64,000 bases of DNA from Prostheceraeus crozeri (GCA_907163375.1 CAJQUW010000506.1:186001-250000), one strand, 5' to 3'. Positions 23,775 through 35,097 are shown, counted from the first letter of the stretch. Notes: generated by a model from the letters alone, not told the origin. Numbers and translations: made by a program.

Positions 23775-24540
23775 CTGCACCCCTACGGAAATCAAGGAGG
23801 TGGGATTGGCTACAATTTAAGTCAGTCATCAGCTAGCAGCACATTGGAATCATCCTACGATAGCCAAGTTGATGAAACTTTGGACGCTCTTCAACATGCA
23901 TCTACACCCCAATTAATTCCTGCAATTTCACATGCACCATCATCAACATCTCCTATTTCAAATTCGCCGATTAGTAATCACAATTCACAGCCAAGTGTTC
24001 TTCATCCATCTCCTCAACTTCTTCATCCCCTTTCAACATCTCCACGTTCAACCCTGAGTAGTCCAGCAGGTTCTTTTAATCTTACGCACGAAACCGCTCC
24101 ACCGCTAAAGAACGTCGTCCTCGGTGGTGTTAACCCTATCAGTGTATCTGTAGCAAATTCAACTCAGCCACATTTGTCAGTCAGCCCTCATGACCAAATC
24201 CAATCCCACGAATTAGCGCATCACAATCGCCATTCCCAATCACTCATTCCTCCTCATCTATCGACTCCACATCACTCTCAACAGTCTCATATTCCTCAAC
24301 TTCCACAGCACAGTCAACATCCTCAGCAGGTGATGCATCATCAACCACAACATTTTCAATCCAATTTACCTCCGCACCCGCCCCGACTTGAGCATCATCA
24401 ATCTGGTAACATGCCTTACATGCGACCTCCAATGCATTCAGTGGATGACAATCCATCTAATGGTCAATTCATAAGTAATGATATGGATCTCAGTGCCTCA
24501 TTTCGCAGTCTATATAAAGCTGTCTTCGATTCATCTCAGC
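23775..24540 (+). CDS. FoxJ2/FoxJ3-type factor, large low-complexity exon
   Basis: A 766-bp exon, open in one frame from acceptor TTTCAG to donor GTAAGTAAAT (phase 0 start, phase 1 end), encodes about 255 residues. Most is Ser/Pro/His/Gln-rich, with runs such as HSQHPQQVMHHQPQH, as in FoxJ3. Near its end stands NDMDLSASFRSLYKAVFDSS. This matches the conserved FoxJ3 block DLSASFRSLYKSVFEQS, which confirms the subfamily. The start phase fits the exon at 18509. The region probably acts in transcriptional activation; its low complexity makes homology beyond the SFRSLYK block uncertain. Confidence 0.88.
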
Positions 24541-24835
24541 GTAAGTAAATCGTATCTACTTAATTTTAAAGCACATTTATTTTTTGCACTTTCTGTGGAT
24601 TCTTTTCTTCCAAATTTTGAAATTTGTCTATAACTTGTTCGAATTGAGTCAACCAATCGGTACACCACAAAACTGGAAACTGAGATATCTTCTATCCACA
24701 TACAACAGTTTACATAAATCTGATGAGATACCGAATGAAAGAAAACGTACGTAGTCGTTATCTTGTGATCATGGGGAGGACGTGAGTCATACCTCTCAAG
24801 TGTCTCCACCACATTTAAGCTCTAATCTGCCGTTA

Positions 24836-25134
24836 AAAAGCAAAGCGACGTATTTCGGAATATCATGGTATTGAGAAAACTGAAGTCAAAGTTAAGTTTG
24901 ATATTTCATCATTCTACGTAAGCCTTTAAAATCTCTAACTTTTGATCTTTCAATTAAACAGCAGAACAACATATTTCGAAATACGCTTGAGCCATGAGAC
25001 ATTCTTCAAAGGCAAAGCGACGTAATTCGAAATACGCTTGAGCCATGAGACATTGTTCAAAGGCAAAACAACGTAATTCAATGTACGCTTGAATCGTGAC
25101 GCTTTCTTCAACGGCAGAACAACGTGTTTAGAAA
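24836..25134 (+). repeat. 51-bp tandem repeat
   Basis: Units with TACGCTTGAGCCATGAGACA and a CAAAGCGACGTAATTCGAAA-like block start near 24981, 25032 and 25083, a 51-bp period. A degenerate start lies near 24840. It lies in the intron after the second FoxJ exon. Confidence 0.8.
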
Positions 25135-27367
25135 AGAATCAAATTAATACGGACCTCGACTATTCAACCGCACTGATATTTCGAGACACTATGTTTATTA
25201 GGACTATTAAAAAATCAAGTACGTATCACAATTCAGTCCTTGCATTTTCAGTAGTAGGCTACCTATCTACGCAACGCATTGCGTGGACTGTATCGTTATA
25301 GTGCGGGTAGGCTATCGATATTATACTAAAGTATGATATATTGATTGCCATCATTATAAGCATGTTCGTATGAGGAAATAACATTTAGGTATTTGCTAAT
25401 AACTTGATTTTAATATTATCTTATCAATTTTAATATTGCTTTTATGTAGAGGCAGATGTTTATGTCGTGTTTTATTAACTGGCTGCGGTCATCATAGAAA
25501 TGAATTCGAAGGCGAACTTTAAGCCTATATCTCCAATTCTTTTACTATTTTCATTTGGCATAGGCCCTAGGCCTACTTAGGTAATTCATAACAATTTCAC
25601 ATTGTCAACATGTTAAGAAATGAAATTCTCAGTAGGGTCTATTTCTAATAGACGAAACTCTAGTGCTTTAGCCTTATATTTTAAAATAACGTGTGCGTGT
25701 CTAATCTTCATCTGCAGCATATATGTATCATATGTATTGAGATTTTTGTAAACATCGATAGATGATTCAATTTCACTAGTCTATAAGTTTGACTGCTTTA
25801 GCCCGTAGGCTATAAATATGCAAGTACCATCAAGTGATGCTTTCAAAATCTAGGTATGATTGATATAATGTACTGTATATCGCCGTCCATTCTTTCCGAC
25901 TTGATTTCATTGGCTGTCAAATACTGCCAGCTTCTCACTTTATAGCCTTGACGTCTCCGTTTGACGGTACGCAGGTCTACCAGTTTAGTGCGTAATGTTG
26001 TGCTAAGGAGCTATCCGTGTATATAGTGCAATATAATGCTGTTTCGACTGCATGCAGCATCTTCGTCGTCAAACCAATCATATTTCTCCTTAACCACTGA
26101 ACTAAGATGGCTCAAGTAAAAATACTTTGACTGGGTATTATGAAAGAATTAAAAAATCGGGAAGAAAAACCGGCTTCAAGCTTTAAAAATCGAGTGCAGT
26201 ATCTTCATTCTGGTGACAGCTCTTCATCCATTTCTGCACTGATCTGTGGTGTGCCACAGAGTCCAGTCCTCGGGCCGGCGCTTTGTGTTATGGAGTTGTG
26301 TAATTTCATACTTGATTTTTAAGATACTGTGCTCTGTCCGAAGATCTCTTACGTTCGCAGAAGATTAATTACGGCATATTATTTTGTGCATCTCTTGGAT
26401 ATATTTAACTTCTGGATGATTCCAGAGAACTTCCTGGATGATGTATGTAATTTTATTATTATTTTATTGGTGACATCTTCAGTAAAATATCATGATTCCT
26501 GATTGAGTCCTTATCTTGTACAAAAATGCCGATTTCCAATAAGTTTTGCTGATGAAAGCAACACAATTGACTTGACTTCATGTGTTTAAACCCGACCGCT
26601 TTTTTCGAGTCCTTATCATTTGTATTTGTTTTGTTTTGTTTGTACCCATGTATAGATTATACATTTCCTCTAGTAGGTCAATCTCTGATCGGTTGATTTT
26701 TTTGCAGGGTTCATTAGATATCGTAGTTGCTTCGAAGGCTTGACATGTTCTTCAAATAAGTTTTTCGATACAATGTGTTTCCCTAGATAGATGTAGGCTC
26801 CAAGTCCATAACTTTTTAGGTACTTGATTTATTGCCTTCTTCATATGCGCACTAATCATATTTATTCCAATATAAATTGTTTTCGCACAAAATTCATGCA
26901 GTAGTTTCAGAAGCTCGACTTACATAGTCTATGAAACGAACAACCAATCGATAGGCATACCGATGGGCAGTACTGCAGCGCAACATACATTTATCTTATT
27001 ATGCCCGATGCAATCAGGCCTTTTACGATGGATGGACTACTTCCTAGCATTTCGGATATTTTGTAATCCACAGACTAAGACTCATGAATTCTACGTGTAT
27101 GCAGGCCTACTTCTCAAATAGACAGTGTCTGGCCGTGAATGTTGAAAAAATCAACTTTAAGGCATTGTGTACGTATGCTACCATGATGTCCCATAACATT
27201 AATTCCGCAACTTGACTTCGTGGGGGAGGGGGCTACCCTTCTACTTACTACTTGCCGGACAAAATCCTTATTATCCCATAAAATCCTTATAATAATCCCT
27301 ATACATCCTTATTATAAAGCCCTATAATATCCTTATAAATCCTACTTATACTTGCCGATCCCAGACT
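25135..27367. other. FoxJ intron, mostly featureless
   Basis: No host exon recognised. It contains one LINE scrap (about 26150-26300) and a low-complexity stretch of ATCCTTAT/AATCCTTATAA copies at about 27255-27355, just before the outer inverted arm. Confidence 0.5.
26150..26300 (+). mobile_element. LINE reverse transcriptase scrap
   Basis: Residues SFKNRVQYLHSGDSSSS and ICGVPQSPVLGPALC correspond to the reverse transcriptase block that usually ends CGVPQGSVLGPLLF in CR1/Jockey LINEs. Only about 50 residues survive, and the frame closes soon after. Confidence 0.65.
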
Positions 27368-28895
27368 GGTTGCATATCTGCATCACCGACCTGTATTCCG
27401 TTGCTGCCTCAGGTAGAGCGAAGAGGAGTTGCTGCCAGTTTTTGATGAAATAGCACCAAGTCTCGAGATAAATTGTCTTGTAGATTCTCCCATGCCACCG
27501 AATGCTTCCAATGAAATAAACAGGAAGAAGAAATTCGTTTTCAAGTCGTGATACATCTTTGTCTTCCTACATTCAACCTCATTTGCCACGGATGAGGAAC
27601 CGCTCGTAGAAATAGCATTCCACGATGTGGCCAATGGCTGATCACTCACGTCCCACGCGTGTAGCTTGCCACAAGTCCATGCTACATTGGTGATGCCATC
27701 GAGTTTGGCATTGCTGTGGCGAAGGCCGGTAGGTTCCAAGACAGTTGGCATTTGGATAGAATGGAAGTCCCTATCAAATAACGTCGTTCATCAGCTGATT
27801 GCGCAGATGGCGTCAATCAAGTGTAGGCCGATGTTGAAGGAATAACGTTGAGCCAATCACCAGAATCGATAGCTTTGCAAGCATAGATCCGAGCGCGGAT
27901 CAGATGACAGCAAAAGAAGCTATACGATATGTTAGCGGATGGAATCTGTCAATGTTGTTTGTCTAATGAATATGCTAAGTGGCTTCACCAACGAGGGAAA
28001 TTGAGATTCCCAGTGTAAAAGTGCGGAGGAAAATGAAGCATTAGAATGCAAATTCCAAACATTTGAAGTAAGTCTACAAGTAAGATCAGTAGAGTGTGTC
28101 GAAAATTAAGATGCAGACACAGCAATATCAACAGAAGAGCTGATGCCAAAACCATTTACTTTCGTTGGAAGAGAGATTTGAATATTCTCTGATTTACTGA
28201 GTTTTAGGTTGAGAATAGATACGAGAGCATTGTAGAAGGTCTATCCCTGAATCGGTAGCTGAAGCAGCGGTAGAAGTATTGTATTTCAGATCATATAATT
28301 GTGGATGAAGACAAATTATGAAATGTTGTATTCCATTGAGTATTATAGGCGGATTAAGAAAATGGCGATAACAAATTCAAGTGAAGAAATATAATCTTCC
28401 ATGTGTAGTCTTGGGCATAGTGTGTATAGGTCGAAGTAGTGATCCCCTGACAAAATCAAGTGCAAAATGTGCAACGATGAGTCATCCCCCCCTCTGGAGA
28501 GCGAAAGGAGATGGCCAAGGATGTGTTGGGAGGAATGGGTCCGAGCGGAGGAAAGCGTTCCCTCCCCCCCCCTCTAGAGAGAGGAAGGCAGGAAGGAGGA
28601 GTTCTCCTGTGAGGTAAGGGTAGGAATCTAGGAGCGCCAAGAGTTAGAAAAAGGTAGGTTTTGGACGTTTTGGGATGAGAAAGGCCATATTTCGGCCAGA
28701 AGGAGGGTTCGGATGGGAAAACGGAGGGCAGATTCGGATTCACGTGAAATTTTGGGTTAGGGAGGTTGTTTCCAGCTCAATGCCAGAAAAAGTTCTGACC
28801 CCCCCTCTGGACGAGACTTCCAACTTTGGTTCTATAGATGGTAGAAAGTCGTGCAATAGCTCGTTTGAAAGCTAAGAGTGAGACGAATTCAGTGG
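27368..28895 (+). repeat. Outer inverted repeat, left arm
   Basis: This 1.5-kb block recurs in inverted form at 51065-52586 with near-identity: the 122-codon frame at 27383-27751 (minus) differs by one residue from its partner. Matching ends abruptly near 27368 and 28895. The embedded frame includes FFFLFISLEAFGGMGESTRQFISRLGAISSKTGS, resembling a fragment found next to retroelement genes, but no family can be named safely. The arm also has a C/G run and a segment (28620-28760) that is tandemly duplicated in the right arm's neighbour. Confidence 0.9.
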
Positions 28896-30169
28896 ACGAC
28901 ACGGCGTGTCTCTACGCTCGTTCGTTGAGGTGTGAGAGTGACTTTAAGATTTTTGCCCATCACCGAAAAAACGACAGTTAGAATTTTTATGAAAATGGCT
29001 CTAGCAGGTGAACGAAGCCTCGGATGGGAAAACTGAGACCAATTTGGAATCAGCGTGCAATTCTGCATCTAGAGGGTGAGTTTCAAGTGAATCGGAGAGA
29101 AAAAGTCGAAAATTTTCTTCACACTGGATCTCAACACGGGATTTTTTCGTGAAAATGTTAAATTGTAGCCTACTTTGGTGGCGACTCTCTCAGGACTGGA
29201 AGTGAATGAAGAGCTTGGGTTTCTTTTAGGGGCAAGACCGCACTTTGTTCTCTAGGATCCTATCTTTTCAGATGTGTGGAAGGTTTCGTTTCCAAATGAG
29301 AGCATGTTTAAAATCGAATTTTTGCGCATTTTCCAAGATTTTGCAACCTTTGAAAAAACGACAGAATTTTTTCAACTCGGCTTCTGGTAATCGTAGAGAG
29401 TCGAGGGATGTCTTAAATGAAAGGCGAGAGCGAGAAAACGTGACTGTCAAAATTTGAAGTCAATCGGAGCACTAGAACCGGAGATAGAAGTGTTTAAAGT
29501 TTTGGATGATTGAGATTACGTCATCAGCTGATCGCCACAAACTATATAAGCTGGGAACCGAATGAGACATTTCATTAAGACGAGAGAGATTGTCAAAGGT
29601 AGGTCGTCTCTCCGAAGCTCCGATGATAGCATCGGAAATTTCATTGCTGATATCAGCTAAGGCGTCAGACCTAAAGGTTAGCCAGGAGATGGCCTTAGTC
29701 TCCAGGCCATAAAAGACTCCAAAATTTTAAAGGCTTGTAACTTTGCTTCTACAAGTCTTTTTGACTTGATTCAAAAAAGATTCGATAGCTATTGATCAGA
29801 CTTATATATGCAGACTACTTATAAAATGTCATAAGTAGTACTAAATGCTGAAAAATTTAAATTCATTATTTTTGGAGGTTTTCTGGGGTTTTCGACCCTG
29901 CTGAAGTCAACTAAAGGATGTGTCATGATGTCTGAGCCAGTCTTTACATGATACAAGCGGCTTTTCACTGAAAGCGAGCATGGCACGGAGAGTTTTGCTG
30001 TAATATTCCAATGACAGGGTGTTCCTTCGGGACGGCGGATGATGCCGTAGTGATAAGTGTGGCAAGGGAGTGTGTCATATTTTAGACCGAAACCTCTGGG
30101 GCAACTCATGTTGGGCATTTGACACAGTTCTCAACGTAGCACTTTGAACGCCAATCGGTTGAGTCTTAG
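28896..30169. other. Spacer between left outer arm and Polinton left terminus
   Basis: This stretch has no counterpart beside the right arm, where only about 210 bp separate the two repeats. Near 29022 GGATGGGAAAAC with following sequence looks like a diverged copy of the arm segment at 28708, so it may be old arm-derived repeat. It holds a promoter-like site near 29516-29549. No gene was recognised. Confidence 0.5.
29516..29549 (+). promoter_or_regulatory. CRE-like site plus TATA box
   Basis: TTACGTCA (a cyclic-AMP-response-element-like octamer) at 29516-29523 is followed about 20 bp later by ACTATATAAG with TATATAA at 29543. A donor-like AAAGGTAGGT follows about 50 bp downstream, near 29597. 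The order and spacing fit a polymerase II promoter with a short first exon. What it would drive is unknown; it could belong to a decayed retroelement. Confidence 0.35.
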
Positions 30170-30332
30170 CTATCTTGTCATGGGTGGCTACTAAACATCT
30201 CCATTGCAAAACGCTTGTGAATCACGACTTGCTATCCCTCTTTACGGCTTACTATCAAGCTGGTCAAGGCAACGACTTGGGATGTTTCCTCTTGTAAATA
30301 ACTCCACCGGTTTTTATGTCAAAATCGGGGCC
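30170..30332 (+). repeat. Polinton terminal inverted repeat, left
   Basis: 163 bp from CTATCTTGTCATGGG to AAAATCGGGGCC, inverted at 50692-50854 with about five differences. It contains CTCCACCGGTTTTTATG and the GCTGGTCAAGGCAACGAC block. Confidence 0.9.
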
Positions 30333-30470
30333 AACAGTTAGTGTAGTCAGAAAGTTTATCAAGTTGTGCATAAGTTTTACTGCGACACAGGTTGATAAAG
30401 TGATAATGTAGTCTTCATCTAAATTAGAATCATTCTGATTGGTTTTTGAGGAATTCATTGTTGAAAAACA

Positions 30471-30767
30471 TATAAAAGTCAGAAAATTGAAACACTTCTC
30501 ATTCTCATCTATCTCATGATGGAAGGTACATCTCCCGCCTTAGAGATCTTCAACAAAATCTTTGAAGTGGTTGACGAGTGGGATGAAGAGTGCGATCTGA
30601 AGGAGACTTGTGATAAAGGAAAGATTGTGCAAGCTGTGTGGAGTAATGGTGATTTTACACCAAAAACAACGCGCGTGAGAAGAGCGCCCGATGCCCCAAA
30701 ACGACCAAGGTGCTACAAAGTCTACAATGACTTAAAGGTTATTCCGCTTGACTTTTCCTCGCTATAA
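30471..30767 (+). CDS. Small Polinton left-end gene, 83 residues, with TATA box
   Basis: An ATG at 30516 opens a charged 83-residue protein: an acidic first half (VVDEWDEECDLKE) and a basic second half (TRVRRAPDAPKRPRCYK). TATAAAA lies at 30471, an inverted CCAAT box (ATTGG) near 30438, and AATAAA-type signals follow near 30788. It is the first gene inside the left terminus and reads rightwards, unlike most of the element. No known family was recognised. Confidence 0.55.
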   Translation, partial: YKSQKIETLLILIYLMMEGTSPALEIFNKIFEVVDEWDEECDLKETCDKGKIVQAVWSNGDFTPKTTRVRRAPDAPKRPRCYKVYNDLKVIPLDFSSL

Positions 30768-31316
30768 AGTATATGTGCTTCAATTATAAATAAATCTGCA
30801 TGCTACATGTCTTTGTTTTGCAATGTGTTTATCTAGAAATGGGAATAAATGGAGGAAATTAGATATGGGGTTAGTTAACACATTTATTATCGGTCTACTT
30901 TTCTATCAAAAGGGATCGCACCATTAGAGAAGATAGAAAATGATTTTGTATACGTGTGATGTAAGAGTGACCTCCCATTTCATCCCTTCATCATTTAGCC
31001 TCAATGATAGAGACAAGCAGAACTCATGGCTCATTCTCAGATAACGTTGCTTCTGTTGATTCACCTAAAATCATTTTTCATATGTTGAATGATTTCTAGT
31101 AACTATGTTAAGTGTCTAGATGATAGGATAACTAACAACAGCTCCCAATCGACTATATGCTTACTCGATGATCATTTCGAAGCCATGTAGTTTATATGAA
31201 GGAAAAACAACACTGTCATGATGCACATTTATTAAAAAGAAATAAAAGCAATACGCTTTGTCATAAGACGGTACATTACGTCTACCAAGTCAAACTCTTC
31301 TTGATTGCGGGGCTGA
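30768..31316. other. Polinton intergenic stretch
   Basis: AT-rich, no gene. At 30972-31000 stands CCTCCCATTTCATCCCTTCA and following bases, very similar to a block at 43836; it may be the tail of a small retroelement. Confidence 0.5.
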
Positions 31317-31562
31317 CTAGAAGGAGAGAAGAGGTCTAGCCAGCCAAGGTCTAACGTCCTTTGGAGACACACTCAGGAAGGCAGCCCTGATTGTATCAGT
31401 ACTGTCCTCTTCATTGCTCACTATTTCATCGTCGGAAATGATGATGATGGTTTCCTCATCCAACTGTAGCAGCTCGACCTCACCATCGTAAATAGTTTTC
31501 ACTTGCCTCTTGCGTGGGGCATTGGGCATGAGTAGGGCATAGGTATTCGGTGGTGTATTCAT
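31317..31562 (-). CDS. Small Polinton protein with SUMO-interacting-like motif
   Basis: An 81-residue protein from an ATG ending at 31562. The middle has DEETIIIISDDEIVSNEEDS: four hydrophobic residues followed by Ser and acidic residues, the typical pattern of a SUMO-interacting motif. Flanks are basic (APRKRQVK) and hydrophobic. The start lies 157 bp from that of the opposite gene at 31720. A TATA box in its own orientation lies near 31598-31607. The interpretation as a modifier of a host SUMO pathway is inference from the motif alone. Confidence 0.5.
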   Translation of the reverse strand: MNTPPNTYALLMPNAPRKRQVKTIYDGEVELLQLDEETIIIISDDEIVSNEEDSTDTIRAAFLSVSPKDVRPWLARPLLSF

Positions 31563-31719
31563 TTTAATGATATTATGAGGAAATGGTCATTGCACCGCAC
31601 TTATATAGATTCTCTCTCTCCCTACTTCGCGCTCTCTCATTGGACGACAGCCATTCATCAATCACAATGCATCATTTTCATATATAAAGAAGAGTGTCTT
31701 GCATTTCACTATCATAGTC
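31563..31719. promoter_or_regulatory. Bidirectional promoter between two small Polinton genes
   Basis: Divergent starts are 157 bp apart. One TATA box reads leftwards (TATATAAG complement near 31600) and one rightwards (CATATATAAAG at 31678-31688). An ATTGG (inverted CCAAT) lies near 31638 between them. Confidence 0.55.
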
Positions 31720-31899
31720 ATGTCCGATACAGAGGAAACATTCACACCTCTTGCTAGCTCAACTCCTACGAAGAAGGAAGTTGAGGGAAAGTTTCAACAA
31801 AAAGAGGAAGAGATACAAATGATTGAAGGCTGCAAGCACCTCACTCTACAAACGGTTGAGAGTGAGCCTTTCTTAAACGAGGTTGACTTTCAGGAGTGA
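31720..31899 (+). CDS. Small acidic Polinton protein
   Basis: From ATG at 31720, 59 residues: MSDTEETFTPLASSTPTKKE at the start, then a KEEEIQMIEG stretch, acidic and Ser/Thr-rich. A TATA box lies about 32 bp upstream. Its 3' end runs into the end of the opposite capsid-type gene. No family was recognised. Confidence 0.45.
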   Translation: MSDTEETFTPLASSTPTKKEVEGKFQQKEEEIQMIEGCKHLTLQTVESEPFLNEVDFQE

Positions 31900-33643
31900 A
31901 AAGCCTTGATGAGACCAGAGAATGTCCCAAACGGTCTTTATGAGACCACGGCCTTAGCGGCCACCTAATCAAGAAAGAAAAGACATTGACTGCGCCACAC
32001 GCAACATACAAATTTAATGATTTGAAGTTATCTGACGAAAATGAAGTGTTAAGACAGTACGACCACCAATGAATAGGATTACCACTATCATCATAGATAC
32101 CAAATTTGCAATGGGATAATCGTGATACATTGACTGGAATGTATACCTTGTTCAGGAACTCCCTGTGCATGGTTACACCAAAGTCGCCACTGTCAATAGG
32201 AATATATCTTAAAAGGGGAACCATTTGACCACCAACTTGTGTTGAATGGATAAAGTTAGTGTAAATGTAAAAGTGATTGATATTCATATCGAGCAAGGAT
32301 GTTGAGCCACAGTACTTCTCGTCGTAGAATATGTCGCGTTTGAATCCTAAAATCTTTGTTAACTCTTTTGAAATGTGAATGACCGTTTTACCATGTACAC
32401 TGATACAGAATGTATTTGCTTTAGGATCATAGTCAAAATGATATGAGTATAGATTTGATACACCCTTGTTCAAGTATGTACAAACATCATAGCCATTGCT
32501 ATGATGCTTTGGAGGTATCGGTAACTTTTCATTTGGCTTCCATGTAAGACTGGGACGTAAAAAAGGGTCTGTGCGTTTGAAATGAAGGGCCATTCGACAA
32601 TCGGATTGCTGTTCAGATGTTATTTTCACATTCCCCCATTCATGGTGTGACCATAAGACGTTTGTATTCAAAGAGAGCAAATCGCGAAATTTAGAATTGA
32701 TATGAACAAATCCAATGTGTGAATGCTCATAATCATTTCGGAAATCAATCCTTGCTTTATTGTGTGCTCGAGTGATGGACATAGATAATCCATTTGTTTC
32801 ATTTACCTGTTTGATCAAGTCATCAACAGTACCAGATTTAAAAAACACAAAGCGCTCATGCATGCGATCAAGGGGAAGTAGGGTAATATTAAATTTTCTC
32901 CTGTGCCAATGTGGATATTTCTTAATCTGCTTTGATACTTTCATGGACACTTGAGCTCTCAAAGGGAAGGCACCACCTCCTTTTACTTCTGAAAATTTTG
33001 TGATAGGTAGAAAGAAACGTGATTTAAGATTCAATATCTTTTGCAGATGTCCACTCACATAAAATCCATGGAAAATAGTAGTCGGTCTCATGTAGAGTGT
33101 AACTTTATGTAGATTTGGATCCATCTGCCAGAACCATAGATCCTTTGCCAAATCATTCATAACATTCAATAGGCGTTGAATTTTCATATAATAGTATGAT
33201 TGCTCTAAACGATGACGGAATGATGGGTTTGTAGGTTGTTTCCATTTCAGTGGTGAAGCATTTTTAGCAATGGGTATGTCTGTATCTGCAGTGATAATTA
33301 AAGTAGGGCCATTTACAATCTCATCAACAGCTCGCTTTCCCCGACGAGTGTTTACTGTAGGAATAGAATTCCACTCTGCTGCATGTTTATTCAAGTTGTA
33401 GGTATGTACTTTATCATTTCGCTCTAGTTTTGGAAAGTACAAGTCTTGATTCGTTGCAGTCCCTAATGTAATCTCTTCATTTGCAATAATTCTTATATTA
33501 TTCACATAGGTCAAATCTTGCAGGGCAACTTCCCAATCACCATTTAAGTCAATCGGCTGTGTTAAATCAGTCTCAAACTCGGCAGCTGTATTTTCATATC
33601 GCTCAGGTTGAGCATTACTGGGAAACACTGCTTTAAACTCCAT
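31841..33643 (-). CDS. Polinton large capsid-associated protein
   Basis: A 600-residue open frame from an ATG ending at 33643. The start MEFKAVFPSNAQPERYENTA followed by a NGDWEVALQDLTYVNN block, and the end block VGGQMVPLLRYIP with YIPVNVSRLSHCKFGIYDDSG, are hallmarks of a conserved large Polinton protein found across invertebrates. It is usually grouped with the capsid genes, probably as a minor or spike/penton-type component. It looks whole, and is by far the longest intact frame of the element. Confidence 0.75.
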   Translation of the reverse strand: MEFKAVFPSNAQPERYENTAAEFETDLTQPIDLNGDWEVALQDLTYVNNIRIIANEEITLGTATNQDLYFPKLERNDKVHTYNLNKHAAEWNSIPTVNTRRGKRAVDEIVNGPTLIITADTDIPIAKNASPLKWKQPTNPSFRHRLEQSYYYMKIQRLLNVMNDLAKDLWFWQMDPNLHKVTLYMRPTTIFHGFYVSGHLQKILNLKSRFFLPITKFSEVKGGGAFPLRAQVSMKVSKQIKKYPHWHRRKFNITLLPLDRMHERFVFFKSGTVDDLIKQVNETNGLSMSITRAHNKARIDFRNDYEHSHIGFVHINSKFRDLLSLNTNVLWSHHEWGNVKITSEQQSDCRMALHFKRTDPFLRPSLTWKPNEKLPIPPKHHSNGYDVCTYLNKGVSNLYSYHFDYDPKANTFCISVHGKTVIHISKELTKILGFKRDIFYDEKYCGSTSLLDMNINHFYIYTNFIHSTQVGGQMVPLLRYIPIDSGDFGVTMHREFLNKVYIPVNVSRLSHCKFGIYDDSGNPIHWWSYCLNTSFSSDNFKSLNLYVACGAVNVFSFLIRWPLRPWSHKDRLGHSLVSSRLFTPESQPRLRKAHSQPFVE

Positions 33644-34187
33644 GTTAAGGTATCAACATAAAGCGTCGTTTGCTTGGGCGTTATGTCGCATGACATAACG
33701 AACTGCTGCTTTCAATCTGTTCACAGTAGGCACTTTCTGACGTCCTAGGAATTTGGTTAAGAGTGATTGTCCTTTCACATAATGTACTCCCTAAGTATGC
33801 TTGTGCCGCCTTCTTTCATATTTCGATAGTTGATACAACCAAATATTACTTGATATCTTGGTCTTCTACGTTCAAAATCTGTAAGGGTATGAAATATTTC
33901 ACGTTTCATTGATGAGCTCACACGACAGCTATTTTTTGATTCCATTGCAATGCGACGTACAGGATTGATCTAATCGATGCCGCCTACAGGCGATCGACTA
34001 AAGCCATAATCTGTTAACACCATTTCCCACGCATGACCCATTCGCTGACGTAAAATCTGAAGTTTGTAAGCATGATTTTGCCAAGGATCGGCTATGTCGG
34101 AAAGAATTACATCTTCAATAGGTCTTGTTGCATGAATAGGTGATTTGATGAGACGGTGATGATTTGGTGATTTGTCTAAAACTAACC
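33644..34187 (-). pseudogene. Decayed Polinton coding matter
   Basis: Short minus-strand stretches such as HAYKLQILRQRMGHAWEMVL, near 34020-34090, look protein-coding, but the region is degraded. The function is not recognised. Confidence 0.35.
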
Positions 34188-34520
34188 ATGATTGCCAAGC
34201 TCTCTTCTCAGTGTCACGTTACATGGAAAGCTCGACGCATTACCTTCTACGATACTCATCGACAGGTTAAAATAGGTTTATCACCTTTTCTAATGGATAA
34301 CCTCCACGATGCTTTACATATCATGCATCATCCAATGTACTATATCCCTCTAGGTGGGCGTCTATTCATTATTCGACGAGATTTCATTGTTCTTCATGAT
34401 CAATATGGTGTTATACATTTTACATCCTCAAGTTGGAAGAAGTATAGAGAACATATACATCCTCGCATAATGACTTACCTTCAACAAACCAACACTCATA
34501 AGCATGAGTGTGACAAGTGA
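34188..34520 (+). CDS. Small Polinton gene on the opposite strand
   Basis: 110 residues from ATG at 34188: ITFYDTHRQVKIGL, IPLGGRLFIIRRDFIVLHD and IHFTSSSWKKYREHI. The alternating strands ending in a W-containing helix faintly recall the PC4-type single-strand DNA-binding fold, but this is weak. It converges with the protease gene; AATAAAG-type signals lie between them near 34608. Confidence 0.45.
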   Translation: MIAKLSSQCHVTWKARRITFYDTHRQVKIGLSPFLMDNLHDALHIMHHPMYYIPLGGRLFIIRRDFIVLHDQYGVIHFTSSSWKKYREHIHPRIMTYLQQTNTHKHECDK

Positions 34521-34637
34521 ACAATGTCTTCTTATCTCTACCTATTCATGTTTGACGACTAAATACAACATATTCAATCACATCATCTACTTTTCCATTT
34601 AAGTATAATAAAGAAAACAAATTTTAATCGTACATAT

Positions 34638-35097
34638 TTATTGAAGGCTTTTATAAAAGTTACGAATGCGCTTTTCATTGACAAGGGTATCATGTGAAAA
34701 ATGTTTACAAATGTCATGTAAAGAGCCATAATGTAGTCGTTGTATTACAAAGTAGAGGGCATATGCTCCACATGTTGAAGACAAGGGATGTTGATAGGCC
34801 AAAGTATTGCAAATCCATTTTCGTGAATGACGTTTCATGAAACGTGTAACATAATCACAGTTCGGTAAGGCCAATGAATCAAAGATTTCACCGCAATAGT
34901 TTTTATCAATAAATAAAACTTTCCAGTGTTTGCCGGGTAAGTGCTGTATCAGTATTCATGATAATGAATGAGGGTGGTTTTGGTAAAACTGTGGGCATAT
35001 TATTAATGGAAAACACACCTCGAAATGCTGCAACAGTGCGTTCATCACCATGTTCTTGAACAACTCTCTCTAGCTCTGCATCAGATAACCAACTCAT
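34638..35097 (-). pseudogene. Polinton adenovirus-like cysteine protease (PRO)
   Basis: An adenain-type maturation protease. The C-terminal part shows HPLSSTCGAYALYFVIQRLH, where the Cys before GAYAL matches the nucleophile region of this family. The N-terminal part begins MSWLSDAELERVV. In Polintons and adenoviruses this enzyme trims capsid precursors. It lies directly after the major capsid gene. It is broken. Confidence 0.75.

Noticed and set aside
28456-28743. Pro-rich 95-codon frame in the outer arm, also present near 51212
   Set aside because: Present in both arms because the arms are inverted copies; no domain and interrupted by simple C/G runs.
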